Source: an uncultured Bacillota bacterium (GTDB lineage Bacteria > Bacillota_I > Bacilli_A > RF39 > UBA660). From it: a stretch of 48,038 nucleotides of DNA. A program made the translations under genes and the position numbers. The stretch spans positions 1 through 48,038 of the forward strand of contig CAMBIR010000002.1 of NCBI GenBank assembly GCA_945867665.1. The letters are read 5' to 3'. The notes under the pieces are model-generated. The model had not been told where the DNA came from and did no database searches. It saw nothing but the letters and a program-made list of their open reading frames with translations. Shown here one piece after another: positions 18,501-27,383 of this stretch (its first letter is position 1; every line of letters starts with the position of its first letter).

Positions 18501-21302
18501 GATGGTGAACATTTTACTAGGGGATATAATTATAGAGTAGGATTCGATATTCAATTTGTTACAGAAGATGGGACTAATCCAACTTATTCTAATGATGCTT
18601 TATATAAAAATATTTCTATTGAAAGACAGAATGTTCTTTATAAACAATATATTAAATCTAGTGATAAAGATAGTATTACTTATTCTTTTTCTGTAAATGA
18701 TGTTGATTCTTCTTTATATGATAAGAATTTGTATTATCAATTAGGGGATAATAAAGATTATTTAAGTGTTGATAAAGCTTTTGTTATGGATAATCATTTT
18801 CATGATGTTGTTGTTCCTTTTTCAGAAAGAAATGATTATAAGATATATTATGCTAGAAAAGATACTTCTAATAAGATAGAATATGTTGCTATTTCTAATT
18901 ATCATTTTGACTCTGAATATGATTATGATAAAAATAATGCTTATGAGATTATTGATGATAATGATAATGTGTTGAAAATAAAAATTTTGGATAATGTCGC
19001 TACAAAGAGAGCGTATGTATACAAAGTTGTGATTAAGGCTAAAAATAAGGATGTTACTAGTGACTATACGAGATATTTCTTGGCTTCTAAGTTAAATTCT
19101 GTTTCTTTTTCGACTGGAAAGTTAAATGAAGATGGTGAGGAGGTTACGGATAGTTATCAATACATTGGAATTGATTATGCTAATATTAGTAAATTTATTG
19201 GTCATGAAATGCAAGTTTTTGTTTATGCTTACTATGATAGTGGACTTGTTGGGATTAATCAAAATTATAGAAATGGATTAATTTTAGAGGATTCCGTTAG
19301 CAAAAAATATTTGAATATTTATAATGGTGGTTCTAATAAGACTTCTTCTTCTAAGTTAGATACAGCAAATATGGGATTGTATTTATTTAAAGAAAGTTAT
19401 AGTGAAGATTCTAATCGCCTATATTTATATAATCAGTTAATGAATACTGATAGTTATGATTCACGTATTGGTTCTGGGTATTATGATACAAGTGAGTTAC
19501 CTAGTAATGTTGGAATTCAATTTGGGCTTGATTTTACAAATTTAGGAATGTCTTTAATTGATGATAAAAAAGAATATACTGGTATTCAAATGCGGGCATT
19601 AAAAGAAGCAAATTTAAATACGGTTAAAAATACTTATCAATTTAATACGATTATTCCTACAATCTCTGTTCGTTCAGGGAATAATACAATTAATAGTGTC
19701 ACTATTAAAATGAAACCTAGTGGTATTTATGGTGAAGAACAATTTATTAAAGATGGAAAACCGGATAGAAAGGTATATGTAGAGTTATATCAAGATAGTG
19801 AATTTACAGAGAAAATTAATACGATTTCTTCTAATGTTACAATTAGTGGAGATGATATGTCTGGATATAGTGCTACTATTGATGATGTTTTAATTCCTGA
19901 TTTATCTCCAGATACAAAGTATTATTTTAGAGTGTTTGCTTATATTGATGGAAAATATACTAGACTTTATGATAGTTCTAGTACAAATACTTATGAAGTA
20001 AAGGATTATCAGACTTCAACTTTAAATGCATCAACAATTTTGAGTACAATTCAATTTTCTGTTCTTCCACAAAAATATCAAGGAGAAAGTTCTTTGAAGC
20101 AATTAACTTGGCGTTTAGGACTAAGAAGTTCTGAAAATTATAAATTGCGTTTTGAATTATATGAACCATATGGAGATGGAGAGTTTAGGGCAGTTAATTT
20201 TGATGGAACTGTTGCAAATAGTTGCGATATTAATAAATTTGGGAGTATTAATGATGGTTATGTAAGTGGTTGTTATATTTCGGTTGATAAGAATAATGTT
20301 AGTAGTATTAATAATCAGAGTATAAAATATAATTTTTCTGGTAATAGTTTTCTATTTGGTGATGGCTATTATAAATTGGTTGTTTATGCTGTTCCATTTA
20401 CGAAGAATACTTATGTTGAAGATGAAAAGATTATTTTGTATGAAAATGATCATTTAGTTAGTGGGGATGTTAGTAGTGGGGGCTTGAGAGAAGTAATTAA
20501 TATTCCTACATTGTCTGAAGTAGATGCTAGTCTAAATGGTACGCTTGCTGCTGGATATACGGATAAAAATGGTTATTATGTTTCGTTTTCACCAAAGATA
20601 ACAGATATTCACAAAGTTATTAAATATGGTAAATATTATATTAATTTAAAGGATGAGAAGGGAAATATTGTTACTTCTTCTAGTGGTAGTAATAAGTGTT
20701 TATATTATCTTAATAAAGATAATTCACCTACAGTTAGGGAGGCTAATTCTTGTTCTATTCAACTGGATGCAGATAGTATTAATCAAAAGGTAGAGTTTGT
20801 TGGTTTGAAGTCAAATACGCTTTATTATGTTGAACTATCTTATGAAGTTTATCGAAATAATGTTGGTTATACGGAAGAAGAAAAAAGGAGTGCAACACCT
20901 TTTACTGATTTTATTTATACCCCAATTGATGCTGGAATTACGTTAGGTACAATTACGGCTACGCAGTCTACTGCTAAAACGATTATTTTAACTTATAATG
21001 GATCATCTAATTTAAGTAATAATATTGTAGAAGTTGTTTATACAATTTCATTGAAAGGTGGATCTAGTAAGACAACTGGTTCTTATAAGGAGGATATTTT
21101 TACGATTAATACGGATAAAACTCCACGTCTAACGATTGATACTTCTGATTCTAATCATTCAGAGAATACTAGTTTTACTTTTAAATATGGGAATACTTAT
21201 ATTATATCTACTAAATATTACTATATGGTTAATGGTAAGAAAACTTTACTTAAGGATCAGGAAACTGGTAATGATACATTTACTACTATTTTGAATTTAT
21301 AA
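15513..21302 (+). CDS. Giant membrane-anchored FnIII-like surface protein
   Basis: This 1929-residue protein has an N-terminal membrane segment (residues ~7-28), then a ~210-residue ectodomain shared with the next two gene products, then a Gly/Ser/Asp/Asn/Thr-rich hinge (~248-312). The remaining ~1600 residues carry many beta-sandwich-like repeats. Recurrent marks such as SLIPNTEYVLSI, GLKSNTTYSVSV, DLSSNTTYAVKIFG, DLSPDTKYYFRVFAY and GLKSNTLYYVEL match the L-x-P-x-T-x-Y signature of fibronectin type III strands. No LPxTG, so anchoring is N-terminal and the C-terminus faces outward. It is the first gene of the three-gene operon. Likely an adhesin or wall-spanning filament; function not established. 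Confidence 0.75.
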   Translation: MGFIKNKFVFIILISLVTLGVLIVGAFSLYQDHSSLFSSNGYILETSTKIKKKYYFSANTKYKENVDDKITFFDTKDKKVSVDPASFVHFNNGDIAFLKRGALVNLGDLSNPMVSYYNITPLNTITYDNGHYVVSSNGKKISIDSFVGRIDDKKYIVAGSNLQIKVPSSADRISGDYFELSFTEDGIVRVDNSDVSYQVTAEGTYIYIGDNITIDLGSGKIMLDNDAKMLLSQITISSDENINLDVSKENGNGGSGDSSGGADGSSDGDGDVSDLGNGDGTGTGDGGDGTGTGIGGNGSGNGNGNSSSNNATESPQIELIEAVVTSTTASLSMQLNNASLAKGNVVAYFTNVATGQKEDTKTIALTNGTFKLSYDSLIPNTEYVLSIVEIGIESEKQYFQKSFRTKDLGITLEKVYATEDSLSYKVNFSDNTDVSKVKVTIYDNEGNVPEVSDYTISKEDIDNSFVFSGLKSNTTYSVSVDTVWIDSTAYNNLYSIDRIDTTLKKKPTISDVKVTANAEEVKFDISINRVNDPDNSIVSYTYNVYLADDITMDEMNPDPVYTVVKNDHDDLTLNLNEIDELKTGINYRCKIVALYNDNEMLREVSTDYSGNFLIKSKPNVSFELESATMNKVTGTIRLIDANCTVPISGRSCSNSKNVFTLRYYKLKETESTDNDMTIQFDGSNLTSKIVLSDLSSNTTYAVKIFGNYYDDDNVLHTNVQIGDTFYVKTDKSDKLQFEVVGDNISGKNKDGSDNPANVVTFDAKLVAPQNSSIMDEISTITLNLYSGRYNVREKLIGTYKITNKSDIADMFSNITIKNAMFTDISKRGLGNIDSLSKMILLTNNSTGTLNGSYTVSVDDVYDSTGLNKIEVEDNVYTFNLTPSYYLDTRIATNSGGTFMTATTIKKENLSEEEYEELSKTVGNLDDLNDDTVVGVILENSLSDTFVDSAFIYEKATVNFKIINGVNKKTVKEIPIEMGNKYQPKQIVIYLDSSELDDGEHFTRGYNYRVGFDIQFVTEDGTNPTYSNDALYKNISIERQNVLYKQYIKSSDKDSITYSFSVNDVDSSLYDKNLYYQLGDNKDYLSVDKAFVMDNHFHDVVVPFSERNDYKIYYARKDTSNKIEYVAISNYHFDSEYDYDKNNAYEIIDDNDNVLKIKILDNVATKRAYVYKVVIKAKNKDVTSDYTRYFLASKLNSVSFSTGKLNEDGEEVTDSYQYIGIDYANISKFIGHEMQVFVYAYYDSGLVGINQNYRNGLILEDSVSKKYLNIYNGGSNKTSSSKLDTANMGLYLFKESYSEDSNRLYLYNQLMNTDSYDSRIGSGYYDTSELPSNVGIQFGLDFTNLGMSLIDDKKEYTGIQMRALKEANLNTVKNTYQFNTIIPTISVRSGNNTINSVTIKMKPSGIYGEEQFIKDGKPDRKVYVELYQDSEFTEKINTISSNVTISGDDMSGYSATIDDVLIPDLSPDTKYYFRVFAYIDGKYTRLYDSSSTNTYEVKDYQTSTLNASTILSTIQFSVLPQKYQGESSLKQLTWRLGLRSSENYKLRFELYEPYGDGEFRAVNFDGTVANSCDINKFGSINDGYVSGCYISVDKNNVSSINNQSIKYNFSGNSFLFGDGYYKLVVYAVPFTKNTYVEDEKIILYENDHLVSGDVSSGGLREVINIPTLSEVDASLNGTLAAGYTDKNGYYVSFSPKITDIHKVIKYGKYYINLKDEKGNIVTSSSGSNKCLYYLNKDNSPTVREANSCSIQLDADSINQKVEFVGLKSNTLYYVELSYEVYRNNVGYTEEEKRSATPFTDFIYTPIDAGITLGTITATQSTAKTIILTYNGSSNLSNNIVEVVYTISLKGGSSKTTGSYKEDIFTINTDKTPRLTIDTSDSNHSENTSFTFKYGNTYIISTKYYYMVNGKKTLLKDQETGNDTFTTILNL
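16256..16449 (+). repeat. Degenerate GGT/GGA/ACT repeat encoding the hinge
   Basis: This stretch is an imperfect triplet-based repeat (GGTGATGGTACAGGCACTGG-type units) encoding the Gly/Asp/Thr/Asn hinge. It resembles the hinge of the downstream paralogue and is a plausible site for length change or recombination between the two genes. Confidence 0.7.
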
Positions 21303-21335
21303 ATAAAATATTTTTAGTGTTTTAAGGAGGAAATC

Positions 21336-22952
21336 ATGAGAAAATATAATAATAAAACAAAGAGGACAATAATGATAGTGTTAGGGTTATGTGTAGGAAT
21401 AATTGTTATATTTTCTTTGTTTCTAAAAAAATCTATTGATATTGGAAAGAGTGTTTATCAAGTTAGTAGTGGTTCTATTTTATTTGATAAAGAAGAGAAT
21501 ATGATTACTTTAAAGAAAGAAGGGACTCTTCGAATAAAGTGGGGGGGAGATTATTATTTAATCTATGATGATAAAAATTATGATTTAGGTACTCATGTGG
21601 TTATTTATGATTCTAACTCTGGTAATATTTCTTTATATGGTAAGTTTTATGAGGTAAAAAAAGATGGTAAAGTAGAAACAATAAAGGGAGAGAATAAAGT
21701 TAAGAGTTCTGTTAATTCTAAATTTTATAAATTGGCTGATCGAAAATATTTAGTGATTGATCGTACGATTGAATCAAAAGATTCTTCCTTTGTTACAAGT
21801 AATTATTTAATTCTTCATTTGGATAAGTTAGGAAATGCTACATTACTTAATGATAAGACAAGTTATAAGACAATTACACCAACTATTCTTAGGACATCTT
21901 CTTATACTTTTGATATTGCTAATGAAAAGTTAAACTTCGGAGCAGAAGATGTTGATTTAAAAAAAATTATTGGTAGTACTAATGAATATGATTCTAAGAC
22001 ATATAATTTAAATTCTAATGATAAAAATAAGGATGATAATAGTACTAATAATGGGGCAGGCAGTGGTGCAGGAGGCTCTGGGGGATCTGGCACTGGAAGT
22101 AGTGATGGAAGTGGAATAGGTGGTTCTGGAACTGGAACTGGTACAGGAGGTAATGGTACAGGAGGTTCTGGGATTGGTGGTAGTGGTACAGGTAGTGGTG
22201 GAGACACTAATGGTACTGGTATAGGAAATAATACTGGTATTAGTAATGGTATAAATAATGATGGGACTACTGCTTCTAATAATTCTAGTTTTAATAATAA
22301 TTATTCTAATAATAATGGGGTATCTAATGATACTGTTCAACAAATTATTAATGCTACTAAGAATACTTCGGTTATTAGAATTATTCCTGGAATAGATAAT
22401 ATTTCAATAGATTATGTTGTGTATGATCCTAAGCATGAATATAAAAGTGTTTATGTTGAAGTGGAAAATACAGTTAATTCTACTGTTAATGTCATGTATT
22501 TATCAAAAACAGATACAAATTTTGTTATTCGTAATTTAAGTCCTAATGTATTTTATAATTTGAAGTTTAAATATACTTATTATGATGATAAGAAAAATTT
22601 AAAAGAGTATACTTTTGATGAAGTAGGGTTACATACTAGTCTTCCTCAAATTTATTTGAGCGCGGTTAAAATTTCTAATAATAAATTATATTATAAAATT
22701 TCTTTTGATAAAAATTATATTATTACAGGTGGTACTGTAGGTCTTTATTTAAATGAGCAGGCTACAAATATTAGTAGTAGCATTCCAACTTTAGGAAGTG
22801 TTTCTTCGATTAGCGGAAAAGATTGTTATTTAGATTTGGCTTCTTTAGATTCAAGACCTGGTAGTGGAGATGTTTTGACTATAAGATTATTATCTTTGAG
22901 TTTTAATACTTATTCTATTACATCAGATATTGAGTATAAGTTTAAATATTAA
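21336..22952 (+). CDS. Membrane-anchored paralogue with Gly-rich hinge and FnIII-like domain
   Basis: A 538-residue shorter version of the preceding protein: membrane segment (residues ~10-29), the shared ectodomain (ADRKYLVIDRTI...SNYLILHLDKLG), a Gly/Ser/Thr/Asn hinge (~238-325), then one or two FnIII-like domains marked by NLSPNVFYNLKFKYTYYDD. It starts 33 bp after the giant gene behind AAGGAGG and lies in the same operon. It may be a co-assembling short subunit or an anchor. Unnamed family; function unknown. Confidence 0.72.
   Translation: MRKYNNKTKRTIMIVLGLCVGIIVIFSLFLKKSIDIGKSVYQVSSGSILFDKEENMITLKKEGTLRIKWGGDYYLIYDDKNYDLGTHVVIYDSNSGNISLYGKFYEVKKDGKVETIKGENKVKSSVNSKFYKLADRKYLVIDRTIESKDSSFVTSNYLILHLDKLGNATLLNDKTSYKTITPTILRTSSYTFDIANEKLNFGAEDVDLKKIIGSTNEYDSKTYNLNSNDKNKDDNSTNNGAGSGAGGSGGSGTGSSDGSGIGGSGTGTGTGGNGTGGSGIGGSGTGSGGDTNGTGIGNNTGISNGINNDGTTASNNSSFNNNYSNNNGVSNDTVQQIINATKNTSVIRIIPGIDNISIDYVVYDPKHEYKSVYVEVENTVNSTVNVMYLSKTDTNFVIRNLSPNVFYNLKFKYTYYDDKKNLKEYTFDEVGLHTSLPQIYLSAVKISNNKLYYKISFDKNYIITGGTVGLYLNEQATNISSSIPTLGSVSSISGKDCYLDLASLDSRPGSGDVLTIRLLSLSFNTYSITSDIEYKFKY
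22051..22310 (+). repeat. Degenerate GGT/GGA-rich repeat encoding the hinge
   Basis: Imperfect GGTTCTGG/GGTACAGG-type units encode the Gly/Ser/Thr hinge and then an Asn-rich tail. It parallels the repeat in the upstream gene. On the other strand it creates long Pro-rich open frames that are artefacts. Confidence 0.7.
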
Positions 22953-22964
22953 AGGAGGAAAAAA

Positions 22965-23693
22965 ATGAAGAAAGTTGTTTCTTGGTTACAAGAAAATTAT
23001 AAACTTATTATTCCTATTAGTTTATTAGTTGTAATATTTATTTCTTTTCTTGTTTATTATAAGATAATGATTAGTAATAATTATCATGTTGATAAAGATG
23101 TTAGTGTTTATCAGTATTTTAATAACCAAAAATATAATTATGTTGCTGTGGTTAGTAAAAATAAAAAAGATGTTGTTATAGACTTTAAACCTAAAGATGT
23201 AGAGGTAAATATTGATTCTACTCCAGTATATTATCATAAAGAGAATGTTGTTTTGTTTCCTAAGGATATGAGTGTTGTTATGCCGACACTTAGTTGTTCT
23301 GAATATTTAAGTAGTGGTTATTCTTATATTACTTATAATAAGGGAATGTATTATTTGACTACTAATAAATATTATGGTAAATTGAATCATTATTTTCTTT
23401 ATGATGGAAAAGATTTATATTTCTTTATTGAACCAGTTACTTTAGTTGTTAATAAGGAAAAGATACAATTATCTTCTTATTCTTATCTTACGATGGAATA
23501 TCAGGGGAAAGTTTCTTATTATGATAAAAAGAGTGATAATTATAAAACAATTGATATTAATGATACGGATGTTTATATTGAAAATGATTATTATAAGGTA
23601 TATGTTGATAGAGATGTTATTGATTATCAGGGAACAAATGTTATTTTGACTTCTAAATTAGAGGAGTTAAATACGATTGATAAGAAGGGATAA
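22965..23693 (+). CDS. Third membrane-anchored paralogue, ectodomain only
   Basis: A 242-residue protein with a membrane segment (residues ~14-33) and an ectodomain aligning with those of the two preceding products (LYFFIEPVTLVVNKEKIQLS, then YSYLTMEYQGKVSYYD). It lacks the hinge and FnIII part. A strong AAAGGAGG precedes its ATG, 12 bp after the upstream stop. The gene ends at a terminator, closing the operon. It may be the minimal anchor or a cap of the putative surface complex. Confidence 0.7.
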   Translation: MKKVVSWLQENYKLIIPISLLVVIFISFLVYYKIMISNNYHVDKDVSVYQYFNNQKYNYVAVVSKNKKDVVIDFKPKDVEVNIDSTPVYYHKENVVLFPKDMSVVMPTLSCSEYLSSGYSYITYNKGMYYLTTNKYYGKLNHYFLYDGKDLYFFIEPVTLVVNKEKIQLSSYSYLTMEYQGKVSYYDKKSDNYKTIDINDTDVYIENDYYKVYVDRDVIDYQGTNVILTSKLEELNTIDKKG

Positions 23694-23714
23694 ATAGAAT
23701 GTTTATCTCTTTTT
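23687..23714 (+). terminator. Terminator of the three-paralogue operon
   Basis: GGGATAAA (23687-23694) pairs with TTTATCTC (23702-23709, one G-T) over a 7-nt loop, followed by five T. It overlaps the 3' end of the last gene. Confidence 0.8.
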
Positions 23715-23736
23715 GTGTTATAGTTAATTTTTGTGT

Positions 23737-23764
23737 TTGGTTTTTTTAAGTAATGTGATATAAT
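23737..23764 (+). promoter_or_regulatory. Promoter of the type IV secretion-like operon
   Basis: Extended -10 TGaTATAAT at 23756-23764 with a weak TTGGTT -35 at 23737-23742 (16-bp spacer). The first gene starts 47 bp downstream. Confidence 0.65.
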
Positions 23765-23811
23765 TATTTTGTAAAGTTTATACTTTTTTAAATGTGAATG
23801 GTGGAGATTAA

Positions 23812-25023
23812 ATGTTTAAGAAATTTAGGTTTAGTTATTTAATATTATTTGCAATTGTATTGTTTACTGCAACTGAAAACTGTTATGCGGCTACAAGGTA
23901 TTGGTTTAATTATGATTTGACGTTAGTACAAGGGTTGTGTGATGCTTCTGATTCTCCTGGGTGTAAGATTAAATGTAAAGATGGCAGTTCTGGTGGAAAT
24001 GCTTCTTCTACTTCTATTTATGGTAATTGTGAAGGATATGAAGATATTTCTAAATTTTCTTATTTAACAACGTATAATAAAGTTTCTGATTTTAGGAATG
24101 ATTTGATGAGGTTTCAATGTGGCAAAGTTAATTGTTATGAATATGTTGCAAAAACATATTGTAATAATTTTAAAAAAAATGAGACAGTTTGTACTGCATT
24201 AAAAGCGGTAAAAAAAGAGGGAAATGTTACGACTGATGGGAGGTATTGCAACGTTTCTTTGAAGTTGTTAAATAATGATGGTTCTTTAAAGAGTAATACT
24301 GAAAAGAAATTGATTATTTATATTCCTTCTGAAAATAGTAAAAATTCATTTACTGTTGGTCCTTCTGGTGCTGATAGTGAAATTAATTTTAGTGTTCCTA
24401 ATCAAGAGGCGACACTATTAAATAATAAATTTTATTTTTATGCTAAATATTCTGATTTTGCTACCTTTGAAAAAGATTATATTTCTGCTGCTGGTGGAGT
24501 AAGTGGAACAAAGTGTCCTGCTGTGACTTTTTGTTTGGACCGAGTTGATAAAAAAAATTGGTATGCAGAAATGAGTGGTACTTGTGATTCTAGTAAATAT
24601 TTTAGTGGTGAAAGCCAAACTAGTGGAAGTGATGGAATTAATGAGGGACTTTCACTTCGCGAGGATGAACCTAATCCAGGACAAAATTTAATAAATGGTG
24701 ATAAAATATCTATTTTGGATTGTAAGGCTCTTCTTGGTGGAGATGGTACTAATACTTCTTTAGTTGATTTATTAAAAACAGGACTTAATGTAATTAAAAT
24801 TATTGTTCCAATTATTTTGATAGTTTTAGGATCATTAGATTTTGCACAAGCTGTTTTTGCTTCAAACGAAGATGCAATAAAAAAAGCACAGTCCAAATTT
24901 ATCAAAAGATTAATTATTGCGGCGGTTATATTTTTAATTCCTTCAGTTTTAAAGGTTATATTACAACTTGCTAATAGTATATGGGGGAATATTGATCCTG
25001 ATTTTTGTGGAATTTTAGATTAA
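23812..25023 (+). CDS. Cys-rich exported protein with C-terminal VirB2-like domain
   Basis: This 403-residue product starts with a signal peptide (LILFAIVLFTA...CYA, cleavage near residue 25). A ~270-residue Cys-rich external domain with over a dozen Cys follows. The C-terminal ~85 residues hold two hydrophobic helices with IIVPIILIVLGSLDFAQAVF, a short KKAQSKFIKR loop and a second helix. This two-helix form resembles VirB2/TrbC-type T4SS pilins, and it aligns with the N-terminus of the protein at 33010. It is first in the VirB6/VirB4 operon. Fusing a large external domain to a pilin-like module is unusual. Disulphide bonding is likely, but no thiol oxidoreductase is visible here. Confidence 0.7.
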   Translation: MFKKFRFSYLILFAIVLFTATENCYAATRYWFNYDLTLVQGLCDASDSPGCKIKCKDGSSGGNASSTSIYGNCEGYEDISKFSYLTTYNKVSDFRNDLMRFQCGKVNCYEYVAKTYCNNFKKNETVCTALKAVKKEGNVTTDGRYCNVSLKLLNNDGSLKSNTEKKLIIYIPSENSKNSFTVGPSGADSEINFSVPNQEATLLNNKFYFYAKYSDFATFEKDYISAAGGVSGTKCPAVTFCLDRVDKKNWYAEMSGTCDSSKYFSGESQTSGSDGINEGLSLREDEPNPGQNLINGDKISILDCKALLGGDGTNTSLVDLLKTGLNVIKIIVPIILIVLGSLDFAQAVFASNEDAIKKAQSKFIKRLIIAAVIFLIPSVLKVILQLANSIWGNIDPDFCGILD

Positions 25024-25035
25024 TGGAGGTGTAAT

Positions 25036-27024
25036 ATGGTGTTATTTGGTGGGTTATTGTCTTGGCTGTCTGATAAGGCATTAGATCTTATTCAAGGTGC
25101 TGCTTCAAAGGCACTTAGAACTGTATTTTTTAGTCTTTCTACACTTATTTATAAATTGGTGATAAGTTTGTATGATTTATTTGATATTCTTTGCTATGGT
25201 AGAATATTGGATAATGAGGTGTTAAAAGATTTATCGACACGTATTGGTTATGTTTTAGGCGTAATTATGCTATTTTTTGTCATTTTATCATTTGTTAATA
25301 TGCTTTTAAATCCTGATACTTTAAGTGACAAAAATAAAGGTGCAGTGAATATTATTAAGAAAACTATTTTAGCAATAGTTATGTTAGGAGTATCAAATTA
25401 TTTTTTTCAATTTTTGTATAGTGTACAGAGGGTAGTCGTTCAGAATCATGTTGTTTCTAAACTATTACTTCCTTATGAAGTTGATACAGAACATTTTGGT
25501 GGTGCACTAAGTGCAGAGTTGTTTACCGCGTTTTATAATGTATCCTTGTCATATATTGATAGTGATGGCAATATTATGGGCGATGATGAAAATGTTCAAC
25601 TTTGTCAACAAGAGGTTTATACCATGAAAGAACAAATCGCTGAGCATTCGGATTTTTCCCTTGGTGATGTTTGTTTGAATACTAGTACAACTTATACGGC
25701 GGCAGATGGGGAAGACCGTGAAGATTTCATTATTGATTTCAATTGGCTATTAAGTGTTGGTGTTGGTATTTTTGCAATTTACATATTAACAGTGTATTGC
25801 ATTAAAGTTGGAATTAGAATGATACAACTAGCTTTTTTGGAAATAATTTCTCCTATGGCAATTGTTTCATACTTGTCTCCTAAACAGGATACAATGTTTT
25901 CAAAATGGTCTAAAATTTATTTTTCTACTTATATTGATGTTTTCATTCGAATTGCTATTATTAATTTTTCTGTTTATTTAATTGCCGTAATATTTGGTAG
26001 TGGGACAGATAAAACTTTTTGGGAAAGTTTTGAAATTAATGGATCTAATCCAATTTGGACTAAGCGATTTATTATGATTGCTATGGTGCTTGCATTGCTT
26101 GCTTTTGCAAAAAAGGCTCCTGAATTGCTTAAGGAACTGTTGCCAGCGAGTGCAAGTAAATTAGGATTTGGTGGAATGAAGTGGAATGATATGCTTGGTG
26201 GTAATTATGTCAAAGGTGCTGCAAAGATTGCTACTGCTGGATCTGCAATTGGTTTACTTGGTGCTGCTTCTTCTGGATATTCTAGATACAAAATTAATAG
26301 GAAAAATGGTGCTTCCATTCCTAAAAGTGTTTTAGGTGGTCTCGGAGGAGTTATGTCAGCAATTCCAAGAGGACTAAAAGCCGGTGCGGCAAAAGGAAAT
26401 ATATTTTCAAATGTATCTAAAGGATGGGAAAATCAACGAAGTGTTGATGATAAGTACGATGAATTAATAACCGGAGGTGGGAGTACTGTTGGGAAATTTA
26501 CTTCTCACGTGTCAGCTCACTTTGGTGAAACTAAAGGACAGATGTATAATAGAATTATTACTAATAATGAACAGGTTAGCAAATCTGTAAAGAATTTAGA
26601 AGATATGGCAGAGAATTTTAAAAATGTTAAAATTGCAAGAACTTCTTGGGAGAATGCTAAAGCTAGAGGGGCTACTGATGCAGAAATAAATGATTTGTAT
26701 GATAGATACAAGATGGTGAAAGACAACCATATAACGGCAGTTCTTCAGGGACATGCTTTTGAGAATTCTAAAGATCAAAGTGTTGCAGAATCAATGAAGG
26801 TTTTTCAATCAGAGATTACTGCTATGTTAGATAGTGGTAAAGTAGTTTTGAATAGAGATGATGGTTCTGTTATTCGTGGTAGTGATTTAACTGATTCTTC
26901 TTCTATTGATGCTGTTTCTGTTGCAACTAGTCGTAATATTTCTTCAATTAAAATGCAACCTGATTTTAGTTCAGCATTTCAGAATGATAAATCTGCTGGC
27001 GTAAATTCTAATGGTAAAAAGTAA
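25036..27024 (+). CDS. VirB6/TrbL-like polytopic T4SS protein
   Basis: A 662-residue membrane protein with about six to seven hydrophobic segments in its first ~400 residues, including FDWLLSVGVGIFAIYIL-type and FLEIISPMAIVSYLSPKQD stretches typical of VirB6-type channel proteins. The C-terminal ~270 residues are cytosolic: a Gly/Ala-rich part (TAGSAIGLLGAASSGYSRYK), a charged coiled-coil-like part and a Ser/Asp tail. ATG 25036 follows GGAGGTG, 12 bp after the upstream gene. In Gram-positive conjugation modules such proteins line the translocation channel with VirB4 and PrgI, which follow here. Confidence 0.75.
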   Translation: MVLFGGLLSWLSDKALDLIQGAASKALRTVFFSLSTLIYKLVISLYDLFDILCYGRILDNEVLKDLSTRIGYVLGVIMLFFVILSFVNMLLNPDTLSDKNKGAVNIIKKTILAIVMLGVSNYFFQFLYSVQRVVVQNHVVSKLLLPYEVDTEHFGGALSAELFTAFYNVSLSYIDSDGNIMGDDENVQLCQQEVYTMKEQIAEHSDFSLGDVCLNTSTTYTAADGEDREDFIIDFNWLLSVGVGIFAIYILTVYCIKVGIRMIQLAFLEIISPMAIVSYLSPKQDTMFSKWSKIYFSTYIDVFIRIAIINFSVYLIAVIFGSGTDKTFWESFEINGSNPIWTKRFIMIAMVLALLAFAKKAPELLKELLPASASKLGFGGMKWNDMLGGNYVKGAAKIATAGSAIGLLGAASSGYSRYKINRKNGASIPKSVLGGLGGVMSAIPRGLKAGAAKGNIFSNVSKGWENQRSVDDKYDELITGGGSTVGKFTSHVSAHFGETKGQMYNRIITNNEQVSKSVKNLEDMAENFKNVKIARTSWENAKARGATDAEINDLYDRYKMVKDNHITAVLQGHAFENSKDQSVAESMKVFQSEITAMLDSGKVVLNRDDGSVIRGSDLTDSSSIDAVSVATSRNISSIKMQPDFSSAFQNDKSAGVNSNGKK

Positions 27025-27050
27025 TTTTGTAAAAAGGAGTGTGATATATA

Positions 27051-27383
27051 GTGAATAGTTATTTAGTGCCTGCTAATGCAAAGAAAGGGACTTTGATATT
27101 TAATATATTTAGGCCTTTTGATTTGATTTTGTTTTGTTGTGGGGTTGGTGTTTCTTTATTGGCATTGGCAATTGTTCCATCTAGTAGTTTAGTTGCGGTT
27201 TCTATTGCTTTATTGCCTGGATGTATTTGTGGATTATTGGTTTTTCCGATTCCTAATTATCATAATGTTTTATGTGCTTTATGTAGTATCTATAGATTTT
27301 ATACTGAAAGAAGAAGATATGTATGGAAAGGGTGGTGCTTTTATGAACAGTTCAAAGACACAAACTCAAAGTCAAAGAAGTAA
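27051..27383 (+). CDS. PrgI/VirB3-like T4SS membrane protein
   Basis: A 110-residue protein with two membrane helices near residues 24-64 and the N-terminal LVPANAKKGTLIFNIFRPFD stretch, matching PrgI-type (VirB3-like) proteins that precede VirB4 in Gram-positive systems. The conserved IPNYHNVLCAL...YRFYTERRRYVWKG tail contacts VirB4 in related systems. The GTG start at 27051 follows AAGGAG. It overlaps the next gene by 41 bases, showing tight coupling. Confidence 0.75.
   Translation: MNSYLVPANAKKGTLIFNIFRPFDLILFCCGVGVSLLALAIVPSSSLVAVSIALLPGCICGLLVFPIPNYHNVLCALCSIYRFYTERRRYVWKGWCFYEQFKDTNSKSKK

Noticed and set aside
21902..22343. Pro-rich and Ile/Thr-rich open frames on the minus strand
   Set aside because: They are the complement of the Gly/Ser-coding hinge repeat of the + strand gene and have no ribosome binding sites.
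15513..22952. Sortase-anchored surface proteins
   Set aside because: No LPxTG-like motif, hydrophobic tail or basic end is present at the C-termini; the membrane anchor is N-terminal.
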